NCBI RefSeq assembly: GCF_022419205.1
Contig: NZ_JAJOZU010000001.1
Location: 186,001-250,000 of the forward strand
Reading direction: 5' to 3'
DNA from: Thermomonas alba
GTDB taxonomy: Bacteria; Pseudomonadota; Gammaproteobacteria; Xanthomonadales; Xanthomonadaceae
Length of the DNA: 64,000 nucleotides
Of the stretch, positions 38,774 to 49,063 are shown piece by piece (position 1 is the first letter of the stretch; every line of letters begins with the position of its first letter). Under the pieces are notes generated by a model, which worked only from the letters and a program-made list of their open reading frames with translations, was not told the DNA's origin and searched no databases. The position numbers were made by a program, and so were the translations under genes.

Positions 38774-40068
38774 AGCGCATCGACTGGAACCAGTTGGACG
38801 AGGCCGCGCGCGCGGCCGTGCTGCAGCGGCCGGTGCAGGCGGTGTCCGACGCCGTGCGCCGCGGCGTGCAGGCGATCTTCGAGGCGGTCGCCGCGCGCGG
38901 CGACGACGCCCTGCGCGACTTCACCGCGCGGTTCGATGGCGTGACGCTGCAGGATTTCGAAGTGGATGCGGATGAGTTCGCCCGCGCTGCCGAGGCCGTG
39001 CCTGCGGAGGTGCAGGCGGCGATCGCCGAGGCGGCCGCGCGGATCGAGGCCTTCCACCAGGCCGGCATCGCGCAGCCTTATGAAGTGGAAACCGCACCCG
39101 GCCTGACCTGCCAGCGCGTGCAGCGACCGATTCGCCGGGTGGGCCTGTACGTGCCCGCGGGCAGCGCGCCGCTGCCTTCGACCGCGTTGATGCTGTGCGT
39201 GCCGGCGCGGCTGGCCGGCTGCGCCGAAGTGATCCTGTGCACGCCACCGCGCGCGGACGGCAGCGCCGATCCGGCGGTGCTGCTGGCCGCGCGGCAGGCG
39301 CCGGGCGTGCGCGTGTTCAAGCTCGGCGGCGCCCAGGCGATCGCGGCGATGGCGCTTGGCACCGTCCGTGTTCCGCGCTGCGACAAGCTGTTCGGCCCCG
39401 GCAACGCGTGGGTGGACGAAGCCAAGCGGCAGGCCGCGCAGCGTCCTGGCGGTCCCGGGATCGATATGCCGGCCGGCCCGTCGGAAGTGCTGGTGATCGC
39501 AGATAGCGGCGCCAACCCCGCGTTCGTCGCCGCCGACCTGCTGTCGCAGGCCGAACACGGGCCCGATTCGCAGGTGTTGCTGCTGACCGACAGCGCCGTG
39601 CTGCTGGATGCGGTGGCGGCGGAAGTCGAGTCCCAGCTGGCGCGACTGCCGCGCGCCGAGATCGCGCAGCGCGCGCTGGAGGCATCGCGGCTGGTGCTGG
39701 TGCGCGACATCGCGCAGGCGATCGACATCAGCAATATGTATGCGCCTGAGCATCTGATCCTGGCGGTGCGCGCGCCGCGCGCCTGGCTGGACCGCATCGA
39801 CAGCGCCGGCAGCATCTTCCTCGGCGACTGGACGCCGGAGGCACTGGGCGACTACTGCAGCGGCAGCAATCACGTCCTGCCCACCGGCGGCGCTGCGCGC
39901 GCGTGGAGCGGGCTGTCCGTGGCCAGTTTCCAGAAAGCCATCAGCGTGCAGGAAGCCAGCCGCGCCGGGATCGCCAGCGCCGGGCCCTGCGCGGCCACCC
40001 TGGCGCACGCCGAGGGCCTGCAGGCCCACGCGCGCGCAGTCGAACTGCGATTGGAGCAAGCGGCATGA
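38770..40068 (+). CDS. hisD: Histidinol dehydrogenase
   Basis: NAD-dependent zinc enzyme that oxidises histidinol twice to histidine, the final steps. The 432-residue product has the [48 protein letters not shown] and [11 protein letters not shown] blocks, and the [19 protein letters not shown] signature with the zinc-ligand histidines. Start at 38770 overlaps the hisG stop by ATGA; its own stop overlaps hisC in the same way. Confidence 0.97.
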   Translation: MKRIDWNQLDEAARAAVLQRPVQAVSDAVRRGVQAIFEAVAARGDDALRDFTARFDGVTLQDFEVDADEFARAAEAVPAEVQAAIAEAAARIEAFHQAGIAQPYEVETAPGLTCQRVQRPIRRVGLYVPAGSAPLPSTALMLCVPARLAGCAEVILCTPPRADGSADPAVLLAARQAPGVRVFKLGGAQAIAAMALGTVRVPRCDKLFGPGNAWVDEAKRQAAQRPGGPGIDMPAGPSEVLVIADSGANPAFVAADLLSQAEHGPDSQVLLLTDSAVLLDAVAAEVESQLARLPRAEIAQRALEASRLVLVRDIAQAIDISNMYAPEHLILAVRAPRAWLDRIDSAGSIFLGDWTPEALGDYCSGSNHVLPTGGAARAWSGLSVASFQKAISVQEASRAGIASAGPCAATLAHAEGLQAHARAVELRLEQAA

Positions 40069-41156
40069 GCACCACGGTGAACGCGCTGTTGCGCGAGGAT
40101 CTGCGCGACTTCGGCGGCTACAGGTCGGCACGCAGCGAAGCGCTGTCCGGTTCGGTCTGGCTCAATGCCAACGAGTCGGCGTGGGCGAATCCGTCCGACC
40201 CCGGCGCGACCCTGCGCCGCTATCCTTCACCTCAGCCGCAGGGGCTGCGCGAGCGCCTGGCCCAGCTCTATCGCGTCGCGCCGGCGCAGCTGCTGATCGG
40301 CCGCGGCAGCGACGAAGGCATCGACCTGCTGGTGCGCGCGTTCTGCGCGCCGGGGCGCGGCCGCATCGTCATCGCCCCGCCGGTGTTTGGCATGTACGCG
40401 GTGTGCGCGCGCCTGCACGGGGCGGAGGTCGTCGAGGTGCCGCTGCGCGACAGCGAGGCAGGGCTGTGCGCGGATCTTGCCGCGATGGGCGATGCCGCGC
40501 TGGAGAGCGGCGCGAGCCTGCTGTTCCTGTGCTCGCCGGGAAACCCGTCCGGCGAACTGCTGCCGCTGGACGCGATCGCCGCGCTGGCGCGGCATCTGCG
40601 CGGCCGCTGCCTGGTAGTGGTGGACGAGGCCTACGGCGAATATGCCGACGTGCCGTCCGCCACTACGCTGCTGACCGACCACGACAACATCGCGGTGCTG
40701 CGCACCCTGTCCAAAGCACACGCGCTGGCTGCGGCGCGGGTGGGCTGCGTGATTGGCAATCCCGCGCTGATCGAGGCCCTGCGCCGCTGTCAGGCCCCGT
40801 ATCCGGTGCCGCAGCCGGTGGTGGAGGCGGCGCTGGCCGCGCTGGCGCCGGAGGCGCTGGCGCTGACCCGCAACCGCATGCAGGCCGTGCGCGAGGCGCG
40901 CGCGCGGCTGGCCGATGGCCTGCGCGCGCTGCCGGCCGTGCGCCGGGTCTACCCCTCGGCGGGCAACTTCCTGCTGGTGCGCTTTGTCGATGCGCAGGAT
41001 GCGTTCAATGCGCTGCTGGCTGCGGGCGTAGTGGTGCGCGACATGCGCGCGTTGCCGCAGCTGGGCGATGCCCTGCGCATCAGTGTGGGCACCATGGAGG
41101 AATGCCGGCGGGTGCTGGCCGTGCTCGCGACGCTGCGTGTGGAGGCGGCGGCATGA
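40065..41156 (+). CDS. hisC: Histidinol-phosphate aminotransferase
   Basis: PLP enzyme converting imidazole-acetol phosphate to histidinol phosphate. The 363-residue protein shows [11 protein letters not shown] at the N-terminus, the [14 protein letters not shown] block, [17 protein letters not shown] and the PLP lysine K217 in [25 protein letters not shown] near the end holds the substrate-binding Arg. Overlaps hisD and hisB by four bases each. Confidence 0.96.
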   Translation: MSTTVNALLREDLRDFGGYRSARSEALSGSVWLNANESAWANPSDPGATLRRYPSPQPQGLRERLAQLYRVAPAQLLIGRGSDEGIDLLVRAFCAPGRGRIVIAPPVFGMYAVCARLHGAEVVEVPLRDSEAGLCADLAAMGDAALESGASLLFLCSPGNPSGELLPLDAIAALARHLRGRCLVVVDEAYGEYADVPSATTLLTDHDNIAVLRTLSKAHALAAARVGCVIGNPALIEALRRCQAPYPVPQPVVEAALAALAPEALALTRNRMQAVREARARLADGLRALPAVRRVYPSAGNFLLVRFVDAQDAFNALLAAGVVVRDMRALPQLGDALRISVGTMEECRRVLAVLATLRVEAAA

Positions 41157-42232
41157 GCCTGCGTCCGATTCTGTTCGTCGATCGCGACGGCACTCTGATC
41201 GAGGAGCCGGCCGATTTCCAGATCGACGCCTACGAAAAGCTGCGCTTCGTGCGCGGGGTCATCCCAGCACTGCTGAAGCTGCGCGATGCCGGCTATGAGT
41301 TCGTGATCGTCAGCAACCAGGATGGCCTCGGTAGCGACGCCTTCCCGCGCGCGGCGTTCGATGGCCCGCACGCGCTGATGCGGCAGGTGTTCGAAAGCCA
41401 GGGCATCGTGTTCCGCGATGAGCTGATCGACTGCAGCCTGCCGGCCGACAACAGCCCCAACCGCAAGCCCGGGATCGGCATGCTGACCGCCTATCTACAG
41501 GATCGCCGCATCGACTGGGCGCGTAGCGCGATGGTGGGCGACCGTCCGACCGACATGGAGTTCGCCGCGAACCTGCATATCCGCGGCTTTCAGCTCGCCA
41601 CTGCGCAGTTCGGCGGCGAGTGGGATTGGGCGGGCATCGCCCACGCACTGGCGGATGCGCCGCGCCAGGCCACGGTCGTGCGCAACACGAAGGAAACGAA
41701 GATCCGCGTGGAAGTGGACCTGGATCGCGCGGCGGAGCCGCAGGTCGCCACCGGGCTTGCCTTTTTCGACCACATGCTGGAGCAGCTCGGCAAGCACGGC
41801 GGGTTTGCGCTCACGATCCGCGCCGAGGGCGATTTGCACATCGACGAGCACCATACCGTCGAGGACACCGCGCTGGCGCTAGGCCAGGCCCTGCGCGAAG
41901 CGCTGGGCGACAAGCGTGGCATCGGCCGCTACGGGTTCACCCTGCCGATGGACGAGACGCTGGCCAGCGCTGCGCTCGATTGCAGCGGCCGTCCCTATTG
42001 CGTGTTCACGGGCGCATTTCGGCGTGAACGCGTGGGCGAGCTTCCCACCGAGCTCGTACCGCACTTCTTCCGTTCCCTGTGCGATGCCGCCGGCTTCAAC
42101 CTGCATTTGCAGGTGCAAGGCGAGAACGATCATCACCAGATCGAAGCCTGCTTCAAAGCGGTGGCACGCGCATTGCGGCAAGCAATCCGCCGTGACGGCA
42201 TGGAGCTGCCCTCGACCAAGGGGGTGCTGTGA
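41153..42232 (+). CDS. hisB: Bifunctional histidinol-phosphatase / imidazoleglycerol-phosphate dehydratase
   Basis: Fusion enzyme of 359 residues. The N-terminal HAD phosphatase (1-about 165) has the catalytic D10/D12 in [15 protein letters not shown] and [10 protein letters not shown]. The C-terminal dehydratase (from about 168) has [29 protein letters not shown] and [13 protein letters not shown] with the manganese-binding histidines. Unlike E. coli HisB, the zinc-loop reads C94[12 protein letters not shown]: only one cysteine is left and the other ligand positions are N or S, so zinc binding in the phosphatase domain is probably lost. The same change is known to me from Xanthomonas HisB. 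Confidence 0.96.
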   Translation: MSLRPILFVDRDGTLIEEPADFQIDAYEKLRFVRGVIPALLKLRDAGYEFVIVSNQDGLGSDAFPRAAFDGPHALMRQVFESQGIVFRDELIDCSLPADNSPNRKPGIGMLTAYLQDRRIDWARSAMVGDRPTDMEFAANLHIRGFQLATAQFGGEWDWAGIAHALADAPRQATVVRNTKETKIRVEVDLDRAAEPQVATGLAFFDHMLEQLGKHGGFALTIRAEGDLHIDEHHTVEDTALALGQALREALGDKRGIGRYGFTLPMDETLASAALDCSGRPYCVFTGAFRRERVGELPTELVPHFFRSLCDAAGFNLHLQVQGENDHHQIEACFKAVARALRQAIRRDGMELPSTKGVL

Positions 42233-42831
42233 TGGACGTCGCAGTGATCGACGCCGGCGGGGCCAACTTCGGATCGGTCTGCTACGCGTTGGAGCGGCTG
42301 GGCGCGCGCCCGCGCATCGTGCGCGACGCTGATGGCCTACGCGGCATGCCGCGCGTGCTGCTGCCGGGCGTCGGTGCGGCAGCACCCGCGATGGCGCTGC
42401 TGCGCGAACGCGGCTTCGCCGACGTGCTGCCGCGCCTGGAGGTGCCGCTGCTGGGCATCTGCCTTGGCATGCAGCTGCTATTCGAAGGCTCGGAGGAGGG
42501 CGAGGTGGCCTGCCTCGGGCTGCTGCCCGGCCGCGTGCGCAAGCTGCAGGGTGGCCCCGGCCAGCGGGTGCCGCACATGGGTTGGAACACGCTGGAGCCA
42601 TGCGTGGATTCGCCGCTGCTGGAAGGTATTGCCTCAGGCAGCCACGCTTATTTCGTCCACGGCTACGCGGCGCCGGTGACCGGCGACTGCATCGCCGCGT
42701 GCACCCACGGCGAGTGTTTCGCCGCCATGGTCGCGCGTGGCCGTATCGCTGGTGCCCAGTTCCACCCCGAGCGCTCCGCCAGTGTTGGGGCGCGCCTGCT
42801 CGCCAACTTCCTGCGCTGGACGCCTGCATGA
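42232..42831 (+). CDS. hisH: Imidazole glycerol phosphate synthase, glutamine amidotransferase subunit
   Basis: Glutaminase subunit that supplies ammonia to HisF. The 199-residue class I amidotransferase has the nucleophile C77 in [17 protein letters not shown] and the catalytic pair H178/E180 in QFHPERS. The ATG at 42232 overlaps the hisB stop (TGATG); a GTG three bases upstream is possible. Confidence 0.96.
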   Translation: MDVAVIDAGGANFGSVCYALERLGARPRIVRDADGLRGMPRVLLPGVGAAAPAMALLRERGFADVLPRLEVPLLGICLGMQLLFEGSEEGEVACLGLLPGRVRKLQGGPGQRVPHMGWNTLEPCVDSPLLEGIASGSHAYFVHGYAAPVTGDCIAACTHGECFAAMVARGRIAGAQFHPERSASVGARLLANFLRWTPA

Positions 42832-43562
42832 GCTTCACCGTCTATCCCGCCCTCGACATCCGCGCCGGCCGGGTGGTGCGCCTGCGTCAGGGCGACTACG
42901 CCGACGAAACCCGCTACGGCGACGACCCGCTGGCATTCGCGCAGCGCTATGCCGACGCCGGCGCGGCATGGCTGCATCTGGTCGATCTGGACGCCGCCAA
43001 GGCCGGCGGTTACACCCTGCAGCCGCTGCTGCGCGACATCCATGCACGCACCGGCTTGCAGGTGCAGACCGGCGGCGGCGTGCGCAGCGCGCATGATGTG
43101 GCGGCGCTGCTGGAGGCCGGCGCGGCGCGGGTAGTGGTGGGCTCGCTGGCGGTGACCGCGCCGGATACCGTGATCGGCTGGCTGGCCACGTTCGGCAGCG
43201 AGCGGATCACTATCGCGCTGGACGCACGGCAGGACGCGGCGGGCACATGGCGCCTGCCGGTGCACGGCTGGACGCAGGTCGCCGCCGAGACGCTGGACGC
43301 GCTGCTGGCGCGCTATGCCGACGCCGGGCTGGTGCACCTGCTGTGCACCGACATCGCCCGCGACGGCATGCTGGCCGGGCCGAACCTCGACCTCTACCGT
43401 CGCCTGTGCGTGGCGCATCCGGGTGTGCGCGTGCAGGCCAGCGGCGGGGTGCGCGATGCCGCCGACGTGGCCGCGGCGCGCGCCGCTGGCTGCGCCGGCG
43501 CGGTGCTGGGCAAGGCGCTGCTGGACGGGCGGCTGGCGCTGGCGGAGGCGCTGGCATGTTGA
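42828..43562 (+). CDS. hisA: ProFAR isomerase (phosphoribosylformimino-AICAR-P isomerase)
   Basis: TIM-barrel Amadori isomerase of histidine synthesis. The 244-residue protein shows the half-barrel repeat pattern: [62 protein letters not shown] and [11 protein letters not shown] with the two catalytic aspartates (D10 and the TDIARDG one). It overlaps hisH by ATGA and hisF by seven bases. Confidence 0.96.
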   Translation: MSFTVYPALDIRAGRVVRLRQGDYADETRYGDDPLAFAQRYADAGAAWLHLVDLDAAKAGGYTLQPLLRDIHARTGLQVQTGGGVRSAHDVAALLEAGAARVVVGSLAVTAPDTVIGWLATFGSERITIALDARQDAAGTWRLPVHGWTQVAAETLDALLARYADAGLVHLLCTDIARDGMLAGPNLDLYRRLCVAHPGVRVQASGGVRDAADVAAARAAGCAGAVLGKALLDGRLALAEALAC

Positions 43563-44326
43563 GCCGCCGCCTGATTCCCTGCCTGGACGTGCGCGATGGC
43601 CGCGTGGTCAAGGGGGTGCGCTTCCGCGACCACGTGGACATGGGCGATATCGTCGAGCTGGCACTGCGCTACCGCGACGCCGGCGCCGACGAGCTGGTGT
43701 TCTACGACATCGCCGCCAGCCCCGAAGGGCGAAGCGTCGATCGCGCCTGGGTGGAGCGGGTGGCGCGGCTCATCGACATTCCGTTCTGCGTGGCGGGCGG
43801 CATCCGCAGCGTGGAGGATGCGCGCGCGGTGCTGCATGCCGGCGCCGACAAGATTTCCGTCAACACCCCGGCACTGGAGCGGCCGGCGCTGATCGCCGAA
43901 CTGGCCGAGGCGTTCGGCGTGCAGTGCGTGGTGGTCGGCATCGATTCCGTGCGCGAGGCCGACGGCGAATGGCGCGTGCGCAGCCATACCGGAAATCCCG
44001 ATGCGATGCGCGCGCCGGGCAAGCGTACCCTGGACTGGATCGCACAGGCGCAGCGCCTGGGGGCCGGGGAGATCGTGCTCAACTGCATGGGCAGCGACGG
44101 CGTGCGCAGTGGCTATGACATCGCCCAGCTCAAGGCCGCGCGCGCCGTTTGCCAGGTGCCGCTGGTGGCCTCCGGTGGGGCCGGCGCGCCGGCGCACTTC
44201 GCGCAGGTCTTTCTGGAGAGCGACGTGGATGCGGCGCTGGCGGCCAGCGTGTTCCATTCCGGCGCGGTGGAGATCCCCGCGCTCAAGCAATTCCTGCGCG
44301 GGCAGGGGATCGAGGTGCGGCTATGA
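43556..44326 (+). CDS. hisF: Imidazole glycerol phosphate synthase, cyclase subunit
   Basis: TIM-barrel cyclase that uses ammonia from HisH to form imidazole glycerol phosphate and AICAR. The 256-residue product has D11 in [55 protein letters not shown] (second catalytic Asp) and [11 protein letters not shown]. Start at 43556 lies inside the end of hisA. Confidence 0.96.
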   Translation: MLSRRLIPCLDVRDGRVVKGVRFRDHVDMGDIVELALRYRDAGADELVFYDIAASPEGRSVDRAWVERVARLIDIPFCVAGGIRSVEDARAVLHAGADKISVNTPALERPALIAELAEAFGVQCVVVGIDSVREADGEWRVRSHTGNPDAMRAPGKRTLDWIAQAQRLGAGEIVLNCMGSDGVRSGYDIAQLKAARAVCQVPLVASGGAGAPAHFAQVFLESDVDAALAASVFHSGAVEIPALKQFLRGQGIEVRL

Positions 44327-44931
44327 GCAAGGCGACGTTGGAGATCGAGGCGCTGGCCTGGGACAAGCAGGGCGGCCTGCTGCCGGCCATCGTGCAGGAC
44401 GCCGATACCCTGCGCGTGCTGATGCTGGGCTACATGGACCGCGCGGCACTGGCGGCGACGCTGGCCAGCGGCCAGGTGACGTTCTACAGCCGCAGCAGGC
44501 AGCGGCTGTGGACCAAGGGCGAGTCCTCCGGGCACGTGCTGGCGCTGGTGACGGTGGACGCCGATTGCGATGCCGACACCCTGCTGGTGCAGGCGCGCCC
44601 GCACGGCCCGACCTGCCACCTCGGGCGTGCCAGTTGTTTCCCCGCGGCGCCGGGTGATGCGCTGTCCGCGCTGGACGCCCTCATCGCCCGCCGCGCGCAG
44701 GAGCGCCCGCAGGGCAGCTACACCACCCGGCTGTTGGAGGCCGGCATCCGCCGGATCGCGCAGAAGGTCGGCGAGGAGGGCGTGGAAACCGCGCTGGCCG
44801 CGGTGGCGCAGGACGACGAGGCGCTGCTGGGCGAGGCGGCGGACCTGCTGTATCACCTGCTGGTGCTGCTGCGCGCGCGCGGGCTGGGGCTGGACGATGC
44901 CCGGCGCGTGCTCGCCGCGCGGGGAAGCTGA
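44323..44931 (+). CDS. hisI: Bifunctional phosphoribosyl-AMP cyclohydrolase / phosphoribosyl-ATP pyrophosphatase
   Basis: HisIE fusion of 202 residues that performs steps two and three of histidine synthesis. The HisI part (1-about 110) has [19 protein letters not shown] and the zinc cysteines in [11 protein letters not shown] and GPTCHLG; the HisE part (from about 130) has [28 protein letters not shown] and the [13 protein letters not shown] helix. Last gene of the operon, 15 bases before the convergent diguanylate cyclase gene; no obvious terminator is seen in that short gap. Confidence 0.96.
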   Translation: MSKATLEIEALAWDKQGGLLPAIVQDADTLRVLMLGYMDRAALAATLASGQVTFYSRSRQRLWTKGESSGHVLALVTVDADCDADTLLVQARPHGPTCHLGRASCFPAAPGDALSALDALIARRAQERPQGSYTTRLLEAGIRRIAQKVGEEGVETALAAVAQDDEALLGEAADLLYHLLVLLRARGLGLDDARRVLAARGS

Positions 44932-44946
44932 CGGCCGCGCGCCGGA

Positions 44947-46803
44947 TCAGGCGACGCTGATCGAATGCCGCACGCAGTTGCGGCCCTCGCGCTTGGCGCG
45001 GTACAGCGCCTCGTCCGCCAGCCGGATCACGGTCTCCGGTAGGATCGTCTGACCGGGGCTGACGGTATGCACCCCGATGCTGGTGCTCAGCGGAATGCGC
45101 TGGCCGTGATTCTCCACGCAGGTCTGCTGGATCCGCAGCCGCACCGATTCGGCCACTTGCAGCGCGGTCTGGGCGTCGGCGCCCGGCAGCACGAGCACGA
45201 ACTCCTCGCCGCCGAAGCGTGCGGCCAGGCCGGCATGCTTGCGTGCAACTTCCTCCAGACAACGCGCGGCGGCGTTCAGGCAATCATCCCCGGCCAGGTG
45301 GCCATAGGTGTCGTTGATCTGCTTGAAATGATCCAGATCCAGCAGCAGCAACGCCAACGGCCGATTCTGGCCGTCCTGCGCGTGCAGCCACTGGGTGAGC
45401 GACTCGTGGAAGTGGCGGCGGTTGAACAGCCCGGTCAGGGGGTCGCGCCGGCTGTATTCGCGCAGCTGCACGTTGGCTTCGCCCAGCTGGGCCATGGTGG
45501 TGCGCAGCTCGCGGGTGCGGTCGATCAGGCCGCGCTCCAGCCGCTCGTTGGCATCCTGCACGATGCGGATGTTTTCCTCGCGCAGGCCCGCATACCGGCG
45601 TCCGAGCGCCAGCGACAGCAGCAATAGCTCCAGTGCCGAGCCGACCTGCACGCCGTTCTGAGTCCAGAAGTTCTGCGGAACCAGGCCGAAGGCCAGCAGG
45701 GTGAACGCCGTGACGCCCGCCAGAAACAGGGCCCAGGCCAGCAGGAACAGGCGGGCCGGCTGGTAGCCGCGGCGCATCATCACCAGCGAGGCGGTGATGA
45801 TCCAGATGATCCCCACCAGCACCGCGCGCGAGGCGATCGGAGTGGCCACGCTGTAGGGCAGCCACAGCGAGGCCAGCCCGAGCAGGGCAAAGAAACCGAC
45901 CAGGCACAGGCAGGCAAGATTGCCCGCCGGCCAGCGTTTGGGGAGATCGAGGAAGCTGCGCGAGAACAGCTGCATGCCGATCAGTGCGAGGCAGATCGAC
46001 AGCGGCACCGACACGTCCGCCAGCCAGGGCGAATTCGGCCACAGATATTCGAAGCCATAGCCGTTGAGGGTGAACAGCACCAGCCCGAACGCAGCGGTAT
46101 GCAGCAGATACCAGAAATGGCCGGCATCGCGCAGCATCAGCCACAGCACCAGGTTGTAGCACAGCAGCGCCAGCACGATGCCGTAGTACAGCCCGTTGGA
46201 GAACTGCGCATCGCGCATCAGCTCGGCAAACGCTTTGGGTGAGTACAGCACCAGCGGCACCTGCATCGAGCTCTCGCTCTGCACCCGCAGCAGCAGTTCC
46301 ACCCGCTGCCCCGCCGGAAGATCAATGCGGAAGTTCGGGTGCCGGTAGCGCACGAAGCGGTCTTCGAACGGCACGTGATCGCCGCCCACCTGATGTTCGA
46401 TGTGGCCATCGGGGTAGCGCAGGTAAAGATCCAGGGTGTCGCTGAGGGCGTATTCCTGCACCAGCAGCCAGCGGGGCTCGTCGGGCTGCGCGTTTTCGAT
46501 CGGCAGATAGAACCAATAGGCGCCGGTTTGGAAGCCGAATGCCGGGTTGCCGTCCGGCAGCGGGGCGAACAACCCGGCTTCGGCGCGCCGAAAAGCCTGA
46601 GTGACGTCCGCCCTGGCCTGGGTGTCGTGCCAATAGGTCAGGCTGGGCGAGAGCGAAAAGCGGGAGTCGCCGGGCGTCAGCCGTAGCGCTGCCGGCGCAT
46701 TCGCAGCGCTGGCGAACGCGCAGATGTGCAGCGCAAGCAGCGCCAGCGCGGCCAGCCACGACGTGCGGGCGCGGTTGCGCCATGTCCCCCGATGCATCCC
46801 CAT
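44947..46803 (-). CDS. Membrane diguanylate cyclase (7TMR-DISM sensor, GGDEF)
   Basis: A 618-residue sensor that probably makes c-di-GMP in response to a periplasmic ligand. Order: signal peptide or first helix (about 14-34), periplasmic beta-rich 7TMR-DISM extracellular domain (about 40-185), seven hydrophobic segments (about 200-400), a coiled coil (about 405-445), and a GGDEF domain with the intact active site GGEEF at 531-535. The RxxD inhibitory site normally just upstream is not conserved (RKHA), so product inhibition may be missing. The start may be ATG 46803 or ATG 46797. Confidence 0.92.
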   Translation of the reverse strand: MGMHRGTWRNRARTSWLAALALLALHICAFASAANAPAALRLTPGDSRFSLSPSLTYWHDTQARADVTQAFRRAEAGLFAPLPDGNPAFGFQTGAYWFYLPIENAQPDEPRWLLVQEYALSDTLDLYLRYPDGHIEHQVGGDHVPFEDRFVRYRHPNFRIDLPAGQRVELLLRVQSESSMQVPLVLYSPKAFAELMRDAQFSNGLYYGIVLALLCYNLVLWLMLRDAGHFWYLLHTAAFGLVLFTLNGYGFEYLWPNSPWLADVSVPLSICLALIGMQLFSRSFLDLPKRWPAGNLACLCLVGFFALLGLASLWLPYSVATPIASRAVLVGIIWIITASLVMMRRGYQPARLFLLAWALFLAGVTAFTLLAFGLVPQNFWTQNGVQVGSALELLLLSLALGRRYAGLREENIRIVQDANERLERGLIDRTRELRTTMAQLGEANVQLREYSRRDPLTGLFNRRHFHESLTQWLHAQDGQNRPLALLLLDLDHFKQINDTYGHLAGDDCLNAAARCLEEVARKHAGLAARFGGEEFVLVLPGADAQTALQVAESVRLRIQQTCVENHGQRIPLSTSIGVHTVSPGQTILPETVIRLADEALYRAKREGRNCVRHSISVA

Positions 46804-46881
46804 GCCGGCATTCTAGGGCAGGGCGGGCGTGGCTGCAGAGGCGCGGCTGGCCGGTTGCCTCCGGCCTGCGCATAATGGGGC

Positions 46882-48258
46882 ATGCGCAAGAGCTTCCTGC
46901 TGTGTTGCCTGCTGCCGCTGACGGCGGCCCTTCCGCCCGCCGCGGCCTCGCAGGCCGGTGGCGACCGGCCCGCCTGCGTCCCGGTGGTGGTGGAAGCCCC
47001 GCAGGCGCTGCCCGCCGCGGATGGCTGGCGTGGCCCGGGCTGCATCGACTATCGCCGCGCGCCGGCGGCGCTGGCCGGGGCGGGCGCGCAAGTGCTGGTG
47101 TTCGGCGATCCGCAGGTGAAATCGGACGCCGACGTGGATTACTTCCGCCGCGACATCGTGCAGCCGCTGCAGGGCCGTCTGCCGGTACGCCTGGGGCTGA
47201 CCCTGGGCGATCTGGTGGACGATGTGCCGGCCCTGCTGCCGGCAGTGCGCCGGGTGACCGAGTCGCTCGGGGTGCCGTGGCTGTATGCGCCGGGCAACCA
47301 CGATCTGGACCTTGCGGCGGGCGAGGCGGCCAGCGCCGCATTCCGCGCTGCGATCGGCCCGGACACCCAGGCGCGGCAGGCGGCGCTGGCCAACGTCGTG
47401 GTGCTGAACGACGTGATTCCGCTGCCGGGGCAGCGACCGGCCTATATCGGCGGCCTGCGCGAGGACCAGTTCGCCTTCCTCGAGCGCTGGCTGCCGACCC
47501 TGCCCAAGGACCGGCTGCTGGTGCTGGCGATGCACATCCCGCTGTTCGACCAGCCCGGCAAGAAGAACTTCCGCGACGCCGACCGCGCCCGCCTGTTCGC
47601 GCTGCTGCAGCCGTTCCCGCACGTGCTGGTGCTGAGCGCGCACACCCACACCCAGCGCCACTACTGGCACACCGCAGCCGACGGCTGGCAGGGCGCGGCG
47701 CCGCTGCACGAGTTCAACCTGGGCGCGGCCTGCGGCGCGTACTGGTCGGGCGTGAAGGACGCCGCGGGGATCCCGGATGCGACCATGGCCGATGGCACCC
47801 CGAACGGTTACGCGGTGCTCACCCTGAAGTCGGGCGGCGACTATGCGCTGGCCTGGCATGCCGCGCGCGACCCCGACGATGCCCAGATCGGCCTGTGGGC
47901 GCCGAAGGTGCTGCGGCGCGGGGCGTATCCGGCCTGGGGCGTGTTCGCCAACGTGTACATGGGCGACGACGCCACCCGCGTCGAGTTCCGGGTGGACGGC
48001 GGCGACTGGATGCCGATGAAGAAGGTGCTGCTGCCGGACCCGCGCCTGCAGGCCGAGAACCGGCGCGACGACGAGGCGACCGCGCTGCGCGGCTACGACC
48101 GTTCGCCGGAAGCGGAGATTTCGATGCACCTCTGGCGCGGCGCGCTGCCGACCTCGCTGGCCGCAGGCACGCATCGCATCGAGGTGCGCGCGTTCGACCG
48201 CTGGCGCGGGCCGGTGCAGGCCAGCACCAGCTATCGCCTCGACGAGGCCGCCCCGTAG
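46882..48258 (+). CDS. Exported calcineurin-like metallophosphoesterase
   Basis: A 458-residue periplasmic protein. It has a signal peptide (1-23, ending AAA/S), a calcineurin-like phosphoesterase domain with metal motifs GDPQ (instead of GDxH), TLGDLVDD, GNHDLD, AMHIPLF and SAHTHTQR, and a C-terminal domain after about residue 280 with beta-rich composition (GVFANVYMGDD, VEFRVDGGDW, HRIEVRAFDRWRG) similar to the Metallophos_C domain of secreted members. Substrate unknown; divergent from the diguanylate cyclase with a 78-bp gap. Confidence 0.9.
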   Translation: MRKSFLLCCLLPLTAALPPAAASQAGGDRPACVPVVVEAPQALPAADGWRGPGCIDYRRAPAALAGAGAQVLVFGDPQVKSDADVDYFRRDIVQPLQGRLPVRLGLTLGDLVDDVPALLPAVRRVTESLGVPWLYAPGNHDLDLAAGEAASAAFRAAIGPDTQARQAALANVVVLNDVIPLPGQRPAYIGGLREDQFAFLERWLPTLPKDRLLVLAMHIPLFDQPGKKNFRDADRARLFALLQPFPHVLVLSAHTHTQRHYWHTAADGWQGAAPLHEFNLGAACGAYWSGVKDAAGIPDATMADGTPNGYAVLTLKSGGDYALAWHAARDPDDAQIGLWAPKVLRRGAYPAWGVFANVYMGDDATRVEFRVDGGDWMPMKKVLLPDPRLQAENRRDDEATALRGYDRSPEAEISMHLWRGALPTSLAAGTHRIEVRAFDRWRGPVQASTSYRLDEAAP

Positions 48259-48312
48259 GCGGGTCCATTTCCCGCCGGCGCGCGGGGCGTTCATTTCGTA
48301 CGCATCCCCGGC

Positions 48313-48340
48313 CATGGTTCGACAGGCTCGCCACGAACGC
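48313..48340. repeat. REP-like intergenic motif
   Basis: The gap after the phosphoesterase gene contains a stretch reading ATGGTTCGACAGGCTCGCC then ACGAACG, which matches the family of short palindromic repeats found between genes in many proteobacteria (GTTCGTGGTGAGCCTGTCGAAC type). It contains inner inverse complementarity (GTTCG...CGAAC). Only one copy was seen in this window, so the call rests on recall of the motif. Confidence 0.45.
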
Positions 48341-48367
48341 GAGCGGTCGCGGCGCCGGCGGCCTGCC

Positions 48368-49063
48368 TCAGGGCGTGACCTGTGCGAACGATTCCGCGCG
48401 CGGGTGCCCGTGGGTGGCCTCCCCCAGCCGCGGCTGCGGGTAATCCTGCGCACGGTCGAGCAGGGTGGTGCGCAGCCCGGCTTCGTGCGCGGCGTCCAGT
48501 TCCTCCACCACATCGGACAGGAACAGGATCGCCTCCGGTGCCAGATCCAGTCGCTGCGCGATCGCGCGGTAGCTGGAAACCTCGCGCTTGCCGCCGATCT
48601 CGGTGTCGAAGAAGCCGGAAAACAGCGGGGTGAGATCGCCCGCCTCGGTGTGCGAGAACAGCAGCTTCTGCGCCGGCACCGAGCCGGAGGAGTACACCGC
48701 CAGCCGGTGTCCGGCCGCATGCCAGCCCTGCAGTGCGGGCAGCACGTCGGGGTAGAGTGGCGCGGTGAAATCGCCGTCGCGGTAGCCGGCCTCCCAGATC
48801 ATGCCCTGCAGCGCCTTCAGCGCGGTGTGCTTGCGGTCCTGATCGATCCAGCCCTGCAGGGTTTCGACGATCACCGCATCGTCGCAGGCGCCGGCGGCGA
48901 TCTCCACCGCCACCGCATCCAGCCAGCGGCGCACTTCCGGCGCCTGCCCATGGGCCCGGATGAACCCCGGCAGGCGCGCGCGCGCATAAGGAAACAGCAC
49001 CTCGCGCACGAAGGCGATCGGCGAGGTGGTGCCTTCGATATCGGTGAGGATAGCCGTCGTCAC
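48368..49063 (-). CDS. mtnC: Acireductone synthase (enolase-phosphatase)
   Basis: HAD-family enolase-phosphatase of methionine salvage, turning 2,3-diketo-5-methylthiopentyl-1-phosphate into acireductone. The 231-residue product has [15 protein letters not shown] at the N-terminus (nucleophile Asp), [12 protein letters not shown] as motif II, a GGKREVSSY lysine motif and [17 protein letters not shown] as motif IV. Its start overlaps the mtnD stop by four bases. Confidence 0.95.
   Translation of the reverse strand: MTTAILTDIEGTTSPIAFVREVLFPYARARLPGFIRAHGQAPEVRRWLDAVAVEIAAGACDDAVIVETLQGWIDQDRKHTALKALQGMIWEAGYRDGDFTAPLYPDVLPALQGWHAAGHRLAVYSSGSVPAQKLLFSHTEAGDLTPLFSGFFDTEIGGKREVSSYRAIAQRLDLAPEAILFLSDVVEELDAAHEAGLRTTLLDRAQDYPQPRLGEATHGHPRAESFAQVTP

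Noticed and set aside
38362-40131. 589-codon minus-strand open frame opposite hisD
   Set aside because: hisG, hisD and hisC overlap by ATGA on the plus strand and all have full motifs.
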